Counted from the first letter of the stretch, positions 49,916-59,533 are shown. The stretch is 64,000 bases of DNA from Flavobacterium noncentrifugens (GCF_900100375.1 NZ_FNEZ01000002.1:992001-1056000); one strand, 5' to 3'. The notes: a model not told the origin generated them from the sequence alone. Numbers and translations are program-made.

Positions 49916-51685
49916 ATGACCATTTACCAACAGCGAAAAGAAGCTTTTTCAGACCAACTCGAATCGATCACCAAAAATTACAATGCCATCAGTATTGCAA
50001 GGTTAATCACCGTTTTGCTGCTGTTGGCATTTTTGTTTTTCGGGATTAAAAGAAATGAAAATTTGTGGTTCGTTGGAGCAGCGATTTTGTTTGTGGTTTT
50101 TGTTTTTCTGATGCGAAAGCATTCGGAATTATCGTATCAGAAAAAGTTGAAGCAAGCACTGGTAAAGATCAATTCTGATGAAATCGATTACCTCGAACGC
50201 AAAAGCCTGCCATTTGAAAATGGATCGCAGCATCAGGATTTTTCACATTTGTACGCTTATGATCTCGATATTTTTGGCGAACATTCCTTATTTCAGAATC
50301 TGAACAGAACTACGACTTTCATCGGACAAAAAATTTTGGCGAATCAATTGCTGACGTTGCTTTCAAATGAGCAAATCCTGCAGAACCAAGCTGCCATTCA
50401 AGAATTATCTGGAAAATTAGAATGGCGGCACGAATTGATGGCACTTGGAAAAATTAGCCATGACAATAAAGAACAATATGAAAATTTACTACGCTGGAGC
50501 CGGTCTGGAAATTCACCGCTTTCAAAATTTCAGGTGTTTTTGTCATTTTTAAGTCCGATTTTATTGATCGGATCTTTCGCCGGATATCTAATTACAGATG
50601 ACAGTTTCCTGATAAAAATCACCTCATTCTTATTTGCTTTTAACTTATTCCTGCTCGGATTGTGTACGAAAAGAATCAAGTCCGAAATCCAGCACGCAGA
50701 AGGCATCGACAAGATCATCAACCAATACAGCGAGATTGTAAAAAATATCGAAACCGAAAACTTTTTATCTGAAAAAGCGAATGTTTTAAAGCAGCAATTA
50801 TTTGTCGAAAATCATTCTGCAAGCGCACATTTAAAAAAATTATCCGGACTTTTCTCAAACATGGATAGTATTGCAAATTTATTCTCAACGGTATTGTTCA
50901 ACGGAATCTTCCTGTTTCACGTGCATGTTTTAAAAGCATTGCTGCATTGGAGAAAAAACCATTCTGCACAATTGGAAAAATGGCTTGATACAATTGGTGA
51001 ATTTGAAATGCTTTCGAGCCTCGCGAATCTGGCTTACAACAACCCTGATTTTGCCTTTCCAAATCTCAACGATCAACATACAATCGACTTCAAAAACCTG
51101 AGCCATCCGTTGCTGAATAAAGAAACACGTGCAGGGAATGATGTCAAATTCAATCCGCAATTTATGATTTTAACCGGCTCAAATATGTCAGGGAAAAGTA
51201 CGTTTTTACGCAGCCTCGGCATCAATATGGTCTTAACAGGAATCGGTTCTGCGGTCTGTGCCGATGAAGCGAATGTGCATCCGTTGCCGGTTTTGGTTTC
51301 GATGCGTTTGTCGGATTCATTGGCCGACAGCGAGAGTTATTTTTATGCCGAGATCAAGCGCTTAAAGCAGATTATGGACGGTTTGGAAAACAAACGCGCA
51401 TTTGTATTGCTGGATGAAATCTTACGCGGCACAAACTCCGATGACAAGCGCAGCGGAACGATCGGCGTCGTTAAAAAAATGATCGAAAAACAAGCGATCG
51501 GCGCCATTGCGACACACGATATTGAAGTGTGCCAAATGACTAATGAATTTCCAGGATCGCTTGCAAACAAATGCTTTGAAGTCGAAATTATCAACAACGA
51601 CTTGCATTTTGATTACAAACTCCGCAACGGAATCTGCCAGAATAAAAGCGCGACTTTCCTGATGACGAAAACCGGGATTATTTAA
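49916..51685 (+). CDS. Membrane-associated MutS-like ATPase
   Basis: The start is the ATG at 49916 (MTIYQQRKEAFSD); an in-frame TTG at 49895 lies within a likely -7 box, TATATTTG (49890-49897). The 589-residue protein has two membrane helices near the N-terminus (about 30-70) and two in the middle, and a C-terminal MutS ATPase domain: Walker A GSNMSGKST and Walker B FVLLDEILRGTNSDD. It lacks the mismatch-binding domain of MutS. This group is conserved in Bacteroidota; its task is not established. Confidence 0.85.
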   Translation: MTIYQQRKEAFSDQLESITKNYNAISIARLITVLLLLAFLFFGIKRNENLWFVGAAILFVVFVFLMRKHSELSYQKKLKQALVKINSDEIDYLERKSLPFENGSQHQDFSHLYAYDLDIFGEHSLFQNLNRTTTFIGQKILANQLLTLLSNEQILQNQAAIQELSGKLEWRHELMALGKISHDNKEQYENLLRWSRSGNSPLSKFQVFLSFLSPILLIGSFAGYLITDDSFLIKITSFLFAFNLFLLGLCTKRIKSEIQHAEGIDKIINQYSEIVKNIETENFLSEKANVLKQQLFVENHSASAHLKKLSGLFSNMDSIANLFSTVLFNGIFLFHVHVLKALLHWRKNHSAQLEKWLDTIGEFEMLSSLANLAYNNPDFAFPNLNDQHTIDFKNLSHPLLNKETRAGNDVKFNPQFMILTGSNMSGKSTFLRSLGINMVLTGIGSAVCADEANVHPLPVLVSMRLSDSLADSESYFYAEIKRLKQIMDGLENKRAFVLLDEILRGTNSDDKRSGTIGVVKKMIEKQAIGAIATHDIEVCQMTNEFPGSLANKCFEVEIINNDLHFDYKLRNGICQNKSATFLMTKTGII

Positions 51686-51777
51686 AGAATTAAAAGTTAA
51701 ACTTTGATTAATTGGCGTGGAAAAGAAGCGGCAATTCGTAATTTTAGAAGTATTCAAAATCAAAAAATCACTTCATT

Positions 51778-53145
51778 ATGCCGATCCAGACTGTCAATCC
51801 ATACAACAGTAAAGTCGTAAAAACATTTGATGAAATTTCAGATGAAACGCTCGAAAGCAAAATTGCAACCGCTCACAAAGCCTATCAATCCTGGAAAATT
51901 TCTGATATCAAAGACCGATCTAAACTGCTGTTTAAAGTCGCTGAGATCATGCGAAGCAAAAAGCGCGAACTTGCAGAACTCATCACGCTCGAAATGGGAA
52001 AACTCATTGCCCAAAGCGAGAGCGAGATTGAAATGTGTGCGTCCGTTTATGAATATTACGCCAAAAACGGCGAAGCTTTCCTTAAAGACAAACCCATAGA
52101 AACAACCGGCGGTAAAGCATTTGTACGCTATTCGCCAATTGGAATTATCCTCGCGATCGAACCGTGGAATTATCCGTTTAATCAGGTGGCAAGATTAACC
52201 GCGCCAAACATCATTGCGGGAAATGTCGTCATGCTCAAACACGCTTCAAATGTGCCACAATGCGCACAAATGATCCAGAAAATCTTTGAAGAAGCCGGTG
52301 CATCGGAGGGGATTTTTACAAATTTATATCTGGCTGGAAAACGCATCGCAAAACTTGCTGAAGATCCAAGAATTTGCGGCATGTCATTAACTGGAAGCGA
52401 AGCAGCAGGTTCAAGCATGGCCGAAGCAGCAGGGAAAAACCTGAAAAAATCGGTTTTGGAACTCGGCGGAAGTGATGCTTTTATTGTTCTAGAAGATGCA
52501 GATATTGAACTTGCAGTTGAAAAAGCGGTTCTTGGACGATTTGGAAATACCGGGCAAGCCTGTACTTCTGCAAAAAGAATTATTGTTATTGAAAGTATTG
52601 CAGATGAATTCCTAGAAAAATTCAAATCAAGAATCACCAATTTAAAAGTAGGCGATCCAATGGATCCGGAAACAAAAATTGGCCCGATGGTCAGTGAAGA
52701 GGCGTTAAAAACTATAGAAAAACAAGTCAATGATACCGTTAAAGAAGGTGCGAAAATTGTAATCGGAGGCAAGCGCATCGACCGCGAAGGAGCGTTTTTC
52801 GAGTTTACAATTCTGACAGATCTCAAACCCGGAATGACGGCTTACAAAGAAGAATTATTCGGGCCGGTTGCATCGTTTTACAAAGCTAAGGATGAAGCTG
52901 CGGCGATTGCATTGGCGAATGATACAAGTTTCGGACTCGGTGGCGCAGTGTTCAGCAAAGACACGAATCGCGCGATAAATGTCGCCAATCAAATGGATAC
53001 CGGGATGGTTTTTATCAACGAATCATTGGCTTCACGCCCGGATTTGCCTTTCGGCGGAACCAAACGTTCGGGTTATGGACGCGAATTGTCGGCTTTGGGG
53101 ATTGAGGAATTTGTGAATAAAAAGCTCATTCGGATTGCTGATTAA
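51778..53145 (+). CDS. NAD(P)-dependent aldehyde dehydrogenase (succinate-semialdehyde type), second copy
   Basis: The 455-residue protein is a paralogue of the gene at 40523-41905, with EPWNYPFNQVARL, the loop GMSLTGSEAAG, LELGGSDAFIVLED and the catalytic Cys in NTGQACTSAKR. It should oxidise succinate semialdehyde or a similar aldehyde. It is monocistronic, without the regulon operators, so this copy is probably the housekeeping one. A long inverted repeat and a terminator lie just downstream. Confidence 0.9.
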   Translation: MPIQTVNPYNSKVVKTFDEISDETLESKIATAHKAYQSWKISDIKDRSKLLFKVAEIMRSKKRELAELITLEMGKLIAQSESEIEMCASVYEYYAKNGEAFLKDKPIETTGGKAFVRYSPIGIILAIEPWNYPFNQVARLTAPNIIAGNVVMLKHASNVPQCAQMIQKIFEEAGASEGIFTNLYLAGKRIAKLAEDPRICGMSLTGSEAAGSSMAEAAGKNLKKSVLELGGSDAFIVLEDADIELAVEKAVLGRFGNTGQACTSAKRIIVIESIADEFLEKFKSRITNLKVGDPMDPETKIGPMVSEEALKTIEKQVNDTVKEGAKIVIGGKRIDREGAFFEFTILTDLKPGMTAYKEELFGPVASFYKAKDEAAAIALANDTSFGLGGAVFSKDTNRAINVANQMDTGMVFINESLASRPDLPFGGTKRSGYGRELSALGIEEFVNKKLIRIAD

Positions 53146-53176
53146 AATTTAAAAATTGAATTATTTAAAAATGAAC

Positions 53177-53232
53177 CATTAAGGAATTAAGTTTCATGAA
53201 GGCTAAACTTAATGAAACTTAATTCCTTAATG
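53177..53232. repeat. Perfect 21-bp inverted repeat element
   Basis: Arms at 53177-53197 and 53212-53232 are exact reverse complements of 21 bp with a 14-base loop. The arms begin CATTAAGGAATTAAGTTTCA. The element lies between the aldehyde dehydrogenase stop and the terminator. It could be a dispersed palindromic (REP/MITE-like) repeat or an mRNA 3'-end stabiliser. Confidence 0.85.
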
Positions 53233-53233
53233 A

Positions 53234-53280
53234 TTCAAAAAAAAACCACCATGTTGTAACAACACGGCGGTTTTAATATT
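53234..53280. terminator. Bidirectional terminator between aldehyde dehydrogenase and the LipL32-like gene
   Basis: Arms 53242-53257 and 53259-53274 pair over 16 bp with two G-U pairs. In the minus direction the hairpin is followed by a run of nine T (53237-53245), making it strong for the LipL32-like gene; in the plus direction the T run is shorter. Confidence 0.8.
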
Positions 53281-53291
53281 TAAAAAGAAAA

Positions 53292-53990
53292 TTATTTTTT
53301 AGCAGCAGCAACCAAATCAGCTGGATTCGCAGCAACAGCCACTCCAGGCAATTTTACCGGAGCGCCAATTTGAGCAAGGAAACTTCCCTGAACTTCACCT
53401 GTTTTGTAAGTCGTAAAGCCAATTCTGTACAATCCCATAACCAAAGCTTTGGTTGGGTTTGAAGTCTCGCTCGTAATTCTCATCAACGAATTGTATTTGC
53501 TTCCTGAAGGCTGTGCAGGCATTTCAGAAGAATCGTCATTAGAATCGATTTTCGTCCACGTAGCAGTTTTTGCTTTGGCAGCAGCATCTTCAAGCTTGAA
53601 AATACCTTCGGCTCTTTCGAAAGAGATCCACGTATCGAAGAAGCTTTTCGTATCTGTAGCATTGTCTTTGTATGCGGCAGATACATAATCTTTATCCGTT
53701 GGCTTTACGCTGTCTGGAGCTGGCGAGATCATGCGAAGCCCGATTTCAGGAGCAGCAACCGGAACCCATACATACACATAATACATTTTTTTGCCGGCTT
53801 TTACTTCATCTGGAGCTGCGCCCGGTTTAATATAACCGAAATAACTGGTCACGTCAGTGTATGGAACACGGATCTCTTTTCCCATTACTGATTTTTTCGC
53901 CAAGTCGGCACCAAATTTATCTAATTTTTGTGCGTTTGCTGCAGCTCCTACAGCCAGGCATAGTAAGCCTGCAAGTACATTTTTTTTCAT
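53292..53990 (-). CDS. LipL32-like secreted protein
   Basis: The 232-residue protein has a Sec signal ending AAANAQ and a mature part that closely resembles Leptospira LipL32, the main surface lipoprotein of that genus: FGYIKPGAAPDEV, YYVYVWVPVAAPEIGLRMIS, KYNSLMRI and LYRIGFTTYKTGEVQGSFLA. It has no lipobox Cys after the signal, so unlike LipL32 it is probably a soluble or non-lipidated surface protein. The Asp-rich calcium loop of LipL32 corresponds to a shorter acidic stretch (DSNDDSSE). The gene stands alone. Confidence 0.85.
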   Translation of the reverse strand: MKKNVLAGLLCLAVGAAANAQKLDKFGADLAKKSVMGKEIRVPYTDVTSYFGYIKPGAAPDEVKAGKKMYYVYVWVPVAAPEIGLRMISPAPDSVKPTDKDYVSAAYKDNATDTKSFFDTWISFERAEGIFKLEDAAAKAKTATWTKIDSNDDSSEMPAQPSGSKYNSLMRITSETSNPTKALVMGLYRIGFTTYKTGEVQGSFLAQIGAPVKLPGVAVAANPADLVAAAKK

Positions 53991-54136
53991 AATTGTTGGT
54001 TAGGTTTTTCCTACTCTTAAGGATTTTCGGTTGCTCCGTAATTAATTAAATTGTTGCAATTATTGCTGTCCAAATTTTAAAAATATTCTGACAAATTCAA
54101 AATTTTGTGAATAACTATTTTAAATATTATCAATTT

Positions 54137-54176
54137 CAAAAAAAAAGCCGCAGCATCATAAAGACATTGCGGCTTT
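54137..54176 (-). terminator. Rho-independent terminator after dnaN
   Basis: A 9-bp stem, AAAGCCGCA (54144-54152) with 54168-54176, is followed in the minus direction by a T run (54138-54146). It lies 27 bp after the dnaN stop. Confidence 0.85.
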
Positions 54177-54202
54177 GGTAAAAAGGTTGGTTAGGTTATC
54201 GT

Positions 54203-55321
54203 CTAATTGTTTAGCATGACCGGCATCACCAGCATGGTAACAGTTTCCCCGTCTTCAAGTCCGTCCACCGGCGTTAAAATCCCAGCCCGGTTTGGCAAAG
54301 ACATTTCAAGCATGATCATATCTGATTGCAGGTTCGTCAGCATTTCGGTTAAGAAACGCGAATTGAATCCAATCTGCATGTCGTCGCCCTGGTAATCACA
54401 GGTCAAACGCTCTTCGGCTTTGTTTGAGTAATCGATATCTTCAGCAGAAATATTCAATTCTGCCCCGGCAATTTTCAAACGGATCTGGTGTGTGGTTTTA
54501 TTTGAGAAAATCGCGACACGGCGCACAGAGCTTAAGAACTGCGAACGGTCGATCATTAATTTATTCGGGTTTTCTTTTGGGATTACCGCTTCATAATTTG
54601 GGTATTTTCCATCGATCAACCGGCACATGAGTACATAATTGTCGAAAGAAAAAGTCGCATTCGAATCGTTGTATTCAATTTTCACTTCTGCATCAGAAGC
54701 GCCTAAAATGCTTTTTAAAATGTTCAAAGGTTTCTTCGGCATGATAAAATCGGCCACCTGCGACGCTTTTACATCTGTACGGGCATATTTTACCAATTTG
54801 TGTGCATCCGTGGCAACGAAAGTCAGGCCTTCAGGAGAAAACTGGAAGAAAACACCCGACATGACCGGACGCAAATCGTCGTTTCCGGCAGCGAAGATCG
54901 TTTTGCTTACGGCTGTCGCCAATACATCGGCAGGAACCAAGGTCGTCGACGGATCGTCTAAATTCACCGATTTCGGGAATTCTTCGCCCGGCGCGTACGC
55001 TAAAGCATATTTACCAGAATTCGAGCTGATCTCGATCGTACTGTTTTCCTCAACGGTAAAAGTCAGCGGCTGCTCAGGAAACGTTTTAAGGATTTCCAAC
55101 AGCAATTTTGCTGGAACGGCAACACTTCCGGTACTTTCAGAATCAATTTCCAAAGTCGCAGACATCGTCGTTTCGAGATCTGAAGAAGAAACCGTTAAAG
55201 CATTATTGTCCAGTTCGAATAGGAAATTGTCCAAAATCGGCAACGTATTGCTGCTGTTGATGACGCTTCCAAGAACCTGTAATTGTTTGAGTAAGTACGA
55301 ACTCGATACTATAAATTTCAT
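54203..55321 (-). CDS. dnaN: DNA polymerase III beta sliding clamp
   Basis: The 372-residue protein has the three-fold clamp architecture and typical motifs such as LPILDNFLFELD near the start, SGVFFQFSPEGLTFVATDAHKL in the middle and the C-terminal LTPVDGLEDGETVTMLVMPV. It tethers DNA polymerase III to DNA. Start and length agree with Bacteroidota DnaN. It is not next to dnaA here, which is normal in this phylum. Confidence 0.95.
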   Translation of the reverse strand: MKFIVSSSYLLKQLQVLGSVINSSNTLPILDNFLFELDNNALTVSSSDLETTMSATLEIDSESTGSVAVPAKLLLEILKTFPEQPLTFTVEENSTIEISSNSGKYALAYAPGEEFPKSVNLDDPSTTLVPADVLATAVSKTIFAAGNDDLRPVMSGVFFQFSPEGLTFVATDAHKLVKYARTDVKASQVADFIMPKKPLNILKSILGASDAEVKIEYNDSNATFSFDNYVLMCRLIDGKYPNYEAVIPKENPNKLMIDRSQFLSSVRRVAIFSNKTTHQIRLKIAGAELNISAEDIDYSNKAEERLTCDYQGDDMQIGFNSRFLTEMLTNLQSDMIMLEMSLPNRAGILTPVDGLEDGETVTMLVMPVMLNN

Positions 55322-55414
55322 TGTGTCTTATTTTTTGTGTAAACTAATTTGAAATAGCATACCAGCTACAAATATATCCTAATCGGTCAAATATCAAAAA
55401 GAATTTTATTAACA

Positions 55415-57100
55415 TTAGCGCGCATATTTCCTTTTTCTGGCGAATGTGAATACGATGCCGAAAAGTGCCAGAACGACTATTGGAAGTCCGACAGTTATGA
55501 CTTGTGATCGCGTATAATTGGCATAAACTTTCTCTTTGTCGAGGATTGGCAAGCTGACTTCTTTCGATCGAATGTTAATAAGTCCGTTGTCATCCAAAAG
55601 GTAATTCACGCAATTCATCAGGAATTCCTTGTTTCCGTAAAATTTGTTCGTCCATTTGTCATAACCGAGCTCGAGCGGCTGGTAATTTTTATCGAGCTGG
55701 TTTCGGATGACATCGCCATCGGAAATCACGATCATTTTATTGTTTTTTCCTTCCGCCATAAACGTTTTTTCAGGAAATGGCAGTACGCGGTTTTGGTACA
55801 CCGAATGGAATTTTCCTTCGAGCAAAACCGCCACCGGAATGTTTCCTTTTCCTGTAAATTCCGATTGTTCCGGACGTTCAGTCACCATATTTAGATTGAC
55901 TTCCACAGGCGTTCCAACGGTTTTCGAATAAGGCGAAGATTTAAGCAATACGGTCTTTTTGATGCCGTTTTTCAAAGTGTCGATGCCGTTGGCAAATTCG
56001 AATTTGATTCCGTCTACGTTGCTCACGATTGGGTTTTTAGATGCCGGATACACCATTGGCGAATAAAACCACGGATATTGCGTGTATTGTGTCGCGCTGC
56101 CTTTGTCGCCGGATGCAAGTGCAATTGGCGTAGCCATGAGATCTTTAATTAATGTTGGATTGATGCGGACACCGTATTTGAAGAACAGATCGTTCAAATT
56201 CAGGTCAAACGGAAACGCAAGCGTCGAGCCGTTCTCGTTGTACAAACTGTCCATTTCAATGTTTACCTGATCGACGAGCCACAATGTTTTTCCGCCATTT
56301 GCCACAAATTGATCAAGCACTAATTTTTCTTCATCTGAGAATTTTTCGGTAGGTTTTGCAATAATTGCGAGGTCATATTTCTTTAAATAAGCCAGGCTTT
56401 CATTCGGTTTTTTAGCAACAGAGTCCAATGTAAATGTTCCGATATAATAATTTTCACGAACCTGTTTGATAAAATCTGCCATCTGCAAGTCGCGCAATTC
56501 GCCATTTCCTTTGATCACAGCGACTTTCTTTTCCTTCGCTTTTGCAATGGTATTGAACGCATTTGCAAACGCATATTCGAGATGCTGCACAGATGTAACA
56601 ACTTTTTCTGCTGTTGTCGCGCCCATTAAATTTTTCAAAAGCGGCACCTTCACACTGTGCTGCTGATAGGTCGCAATCGCCCACGGAAAAACGACTTCCT
56701 GTGTTTGCTTGCCTTTGTCGTCCATCGTGACATTAATTGGCGTCAAGCCGCGCTGTATAAACGATGACATAATTGTGTCGCGCTCGTCTTCGTTTTCCAA
56801 TGGATTGACAAATTGGAATGTGATATTTTTATTATAGGCTTTAAATTCTTCTAAAATCTGCTGCGTTTCAATTTGCAGTTTCCTGAATTCACCCGGAAAT
56901 TGTCCTTTCAAAAACACATCAATGATCAACGGTTCTTTGACTTCTGCAAGAATTTGAAGCGATGTTTTCGATAACGTATAACGCTTGTCAGCCGTCAAAT
57001 CAAAACGCTCAAAATATTTGCTTCCGACGAAATTTACGACGACCAAAACCGCAATGATAAATCCTAAATGCTGAAGGTTGTTTTTAGTTGCTGCTTTCAT
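55415..57100 (-). CDS. gldG: Gliding-associated ABC transporter substrate-binding protein GldG
   Basis: The 561-residue protein has an N-terminal membrane helix (about 10-30), a long periplasmic ABC-type-uncharacterised domain (KRYTLSKTSLQILAEVKEP is the typical opening) and a C-terminal helix ending in FARKRKYAR. It matches GldG, required with GldA and GldF for gliding motility in Flavobacterium johnsoniae. It abuts gldF (57100), giving the usual order gldF-gldG. It indicates a gliding flavobacterium. Confidence 0.93.
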   Translation of the reverse strand: MKAATKNNLQHLGFIIAVLVVVNFVGSKYFERFDLTADKRYTLSKTSLQILAEVKEPLIIDVFLKGQFPGEFRKLQIETQQILEEFKAYNKNITFQFVNPLENEDERDTIMSSFIQRGLTPINVTMDDKGKQTQEVVFPWAIATYQQHSVKVPLLKNLMGATTAEKVVTSVQHLEYAFANAFNTIAKAKEKKVAVIKGNGELRDLQMADFIKQVRENYYIGTFTLDSVAKKPNESLAYLKKYDLAIIAKPTEKFSDEEKLVLDQFVANGGKTLWLVDQVNIEMDSLYNENGSTLAFPFDLNLNDLFFKYGVRINPTLIKDLMATPIALASGDKGSATQYTQYPWFYSPMVYPASKNPIVSNVDGIKFEFANGIDTLKNGIKKTVLLKSSPYSKTVGTPVEVNLNMVTERPEQSEFTGKGNIPVAVLLEGKFHSVYQNRVLPFPEKTFMAEGKNNKMIVISDGDVIRNQLDKNYQPLELGYDKWTNKFYGNKEFLMNCVNYLLDDNGLINIRSKEVSLPILDKEKVYANYTRSQVITVGLPIVVLALFGIVFTFARKRKYAR

Positions 57101-57825
57101 TACGATTTCAGGGATTTAAGTTTGTAAACCGTGAACGAAAGGAATAAAACCGTCAGGCTGACGAAGTATAAAATGTCTCTGGTGTCGATCACGCCGCGGC
57201 TCATGCTTTTAAAATGACTGTCCATTCCGAGTGAGGAAATAAAGTTTTCGGCACTTGGCAGATAAGTCGCCAAACCGTCAAAAGCAAAGTAAAATACGAA
57301 GCATAAAAACACCGAAAGGATAAACGCCACGATCTGGTTTTCTGAAACGGTCGAAGTAAAAATACCAATCGCAGAATAAGCCGCAATCAAAAACAACAAT
57401 CCAAAATACGATCCCATCGTACTGCCCAAATCGATGTTTCCAACCGGCATTCCCAATCCCGAAATCACCCAAACATAAATAAATGTCGGAATGATTGCAA
57501 TGATGATCAACAGCATCGCACCCAGGAATTTACCGTTCACTATTTGCCATACTGATAAAGGTTTGGTTAACAGCAATTCCAAAGTCCCTTGTTTCCTTTC
57601 ATCTGAAAAACTCCGCATCGTCACGGCCGGAATCAGGAAGATCAAAATCCACGGCGCAATTGTGAAAAATGGCGTCAGGTCGGCGAAACCCGAATTTAAA
57701 ATGTTGTAATCGCCTTCAAAAACCCAAAGGAACAATCCGTTGAGCAAAAGGAAAATCGCAATCACCAGATAACCCACCGGCGACCCGAAAAACGATTTGA
57801 TCTCTCTTAATAATATTGCTTTCAT
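57100..57825 (-). CDS. gldF: Gliding-associated ABC transporter permease GldF
   Basis: The 241-residue protein has six membrane helices and the ABC-2-type permease pattern, with EIKSFFGSPVGYLVIAIFLL at the start and RSFSDERKQGTLELLLTKPL, characteristic of GldF. It works with GldG and the ATPase GldA in gliding. The gldA gene is not next to it in this window, as in other flavobacteria. Confidence 0.93.
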   Translation of the reverse strand: MKAILLREIKSFFGSPVGYLVIAIFLLLNGLFLWVFEGDYNILNSGFADLTPFFTIAPWILIFLIPAVTMRSFSDERKQGTLELLLTKPLSVWQIVNGKFLGAMLLIIIAIIPTFIYVWVISGLGMPVGNIDLGSTMGSYFGLLFLIAAYSAIGIFTSTVSENQIVAFILSVFLCFVFYFAFDGLATYLPSAENFISSLGMDSHFKSMSRGVIDTRDILYFVSLTVLFLSFTVYKLKSLKS

Positions 57826-57880
57826 TTATTGTGTAATCGTTGATTTGTTTAATTGTTTAATCGGGAATCTGAATCGGAAA

Positions 57881-58177
57881 TTATTCCAAACTCACCAGCT
57901 TATCCACGCTCCACGCTTCCGGCTTGCCATTAAATAACTTCTTTGTAAACTGCCACACATCATAGAACAACTCCGACTGGCGGTAGTTTTCAAGGTCTTG
58001 TTCGGTTTCCCAATAACTGTACGTGAAGAAAATACTCTTATTATTCTTGTCCTGATACAACTCCAGAAAACGGTTTCCGGGCGCAGATCGTATTTTTTCT
58101 TTCATCAAATCAAAATTCTCGCGGAAAGCCGGAATGTGTTCTTCGTGAAAGCTCATTTTTACTATTCGTACAAACAT
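57881..58177 (-). CDS. Antibiotic biosynthesis monooxygenase (ABM) domain protein
   Basis: The 98-residue protein has the dimeric ferredoxin-like ABM fold: an opening strand FVRIVKMSF, PGNRFLELYQDKNN, a YSYWETEQDLENYRQSELF segment, and a C-terminal helix. Members include quinol monooxygenases such as YgiN and haem-degrading enzymes; the substrate is not shown by sequence. It starts two bases from the following hypothetical gene's stop and sits in a small unit with that gene and the SAM hydrolase gene. Confidence 0.82.
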   Translation of the reverse strand: MFVRIVKMSFHEEHIPAFRENFDLMKEKIRSAPGNRFLELYQDKNNKSIFFTYSYWETEQDLENYRQSELFYDVWQFTKKLFNGKPEAWSVDKLVSLE

Positions 58178-58179
58178 AA

Positions 58180-58575
58180 TCAGTAAGGTTGGTATTCAAA
58201 TTTAATATCGTCGGAATACAAAGTATAGTCGTCATAAAAATCGTTTAGCAGGTTGTTTGCTGCAAAAATAACGGTAGTGCCTTCGAGTTTCATCTCAAGC
58301 TTTTTTTGCTGCCTTTTTGAAATGTGATTTCCGTTAAGGCGCTGCACAAAATAATGCTTTTTGATTCGCACGATCTCCCCATAGACGCAAAACTTCGCAT
58401 CACCGGGCGCATCATTTTCATTTTCCTTCAGGAAAAATTTGATCCTGTCTCCGTCATTTGAAATCTCAATGGCATAAATCAGGCTCGTTGCATTCGTATA
58501 TTTTCCGCCCTTAAATGGGGAATCCTGTTGAAAAGACAGCAGCGGAACCATAGCAAATAAAAATAATCGTTTCAT
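58180..58575 (-). CDS. Exported protein of unknown function
   Basis: The 131-residue protein has a short signal-like N-terminus (MKRLFLFAMVPLLSF) and a charged, beta-rich mature part (FKGGKYTNATSLIYAIEI...). I do not recognise the family. It lies 5 bp after the SAM hydrolase gene and 2 bp before the ABM gene, so the three are probably one transcription unit. There is no functional motif to name. Confidence 0.65.
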   Translation of the reverse strand: MKRLFLFAMVPLLSFQQDSPFKGGKYTNATSLIYAIEISNDGDRIKFFLKENENDAPGDAKFCVYGEIVRIKKHYFVQRLNGNHISKRQQKKLEMKLEGTTVIFAANNLLNDFYDDYTLYSDDIKFEYQPY

Positions 58576-58580
58576 TTATA

Positions 58581-59429
58581 TTATTGGAATCTAATCGTAA
58601 TAGTATCTCTGTAATTCAGCCCCAAAAGGCTCGATGCACTGCCAACACTCGCCGGATTACTCCTGAAAATCGCAATTTCAAGATAACCCGCTTCATTGAA
58701 AATCGCCAGTTTCTGCCCTTCGTAATTCTTTATCGGAAATTTATCCGAAACCGCAATGTCCGAATATTTAGGCCAGATGTTTTTAATGTTCGAACGGTCA
58801 TTCTGTTTGATTTTTTCATTCAATGCAATTTCGTATGCGCGCCCTTTTGCCACTTCAAGGAACAATTGCTTCGTGATATTTACCACGACATTCCCAAAAT
58901 GATCGATATAAATGACATATCCTTTGATCGAATTTTTATCGGCGGCAATCACAGGCTTCAGTTCCGTGACCTGCTTTATTGATTGGATTTCACGCCCGAT
59001 CACATTCAGCAATCCGCCTTTTGCAATGTGGCTCGCCACGGTCACAAATACGTCTAAATCGGTCGCATCCACGGGCAATCGGTCATGAATGTTGACCGCG
59101 ACCATTTTCTGCGGAACGATTTTCTGCGTCAGCATGCCTAAAATGCCATTATCGGCACACACAAAATAATGGTCGTTCCACTGAATGGCAATATGCTGGT
59201 TTTCTTTGTTGCGTTCAGAATCTACACCAATTAAATGCACCGTTCCTTTCGGAAAGCTCTTATAAGCCGCGTCAATGATGTAACTGGCTTCTGCCGTATT
59301 AAAGTTGTCGATGTCGTGCGAAATGTCAACGATTACCGCTTCTGCATATTCCGATAGGATTTTTCCTTTTAAAGCGCCAACGAAATGGTCTTTCAAGCCG
59401 TAATCGGTCGTAAGCGTAATTATTGACAT
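58581..59429 (-). CDS. S-adenosyl-L-methionine hydrolase/hydroxide adenosyltransferase (DUF62)
   Basis: The 282-residue protein begins MSIITLTTDYGLKDHFVGAL, with the conserved Asp and the HFGNVVVNIT signature of the DUF62 family. Such enzymes split SAM to adenosine and methionine using water or hydroxide. It is divergent from the phoH gene and heads the small unit with the exported protein and the ABM gene. Confidence 0.9.
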   Translation of the reverse strand: MSIITLTTDYGLKDHFVGALKGKILSEYAEAVIVDISHDIDNFNTAEASYIIDAAYKSFPKGTVHLIGVDSERNKENQHIAIQWNDHYFVCADNGILGMLTQKIVPQKMVAVNIHDRLPVDATDLDVFVTVASHIAKGGLLNVIGREIQSIKQVTELKPVIAADKNSIKGYVIYIDHFGNVVVNITKQLFLEVAKGRAYEIALNEKIKQNDRSNIKNIWPKYSDIAVSDKFPIKNYEGQKLAIFNEAGYLEIAIFRSNPASVGSASSLLGLNYRDTITIRFQ

Positions 59430-59533
59430 AAAATTGTTTATAAATAAAAGGAAACCCGACAGTAAAATTGTTTAAATTTGAATGCAAAGCTAATAATTAT
59501 AAAGCTAAATTTTCTAATTAAATACGCCACCTT

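Noticed and set aside
54639..55352. Long open frame (237 codons) antisense to dnaN
   Set aside because: It lies wholly opposite the well-supported clamp gene and shows no domain or promoter of its own.
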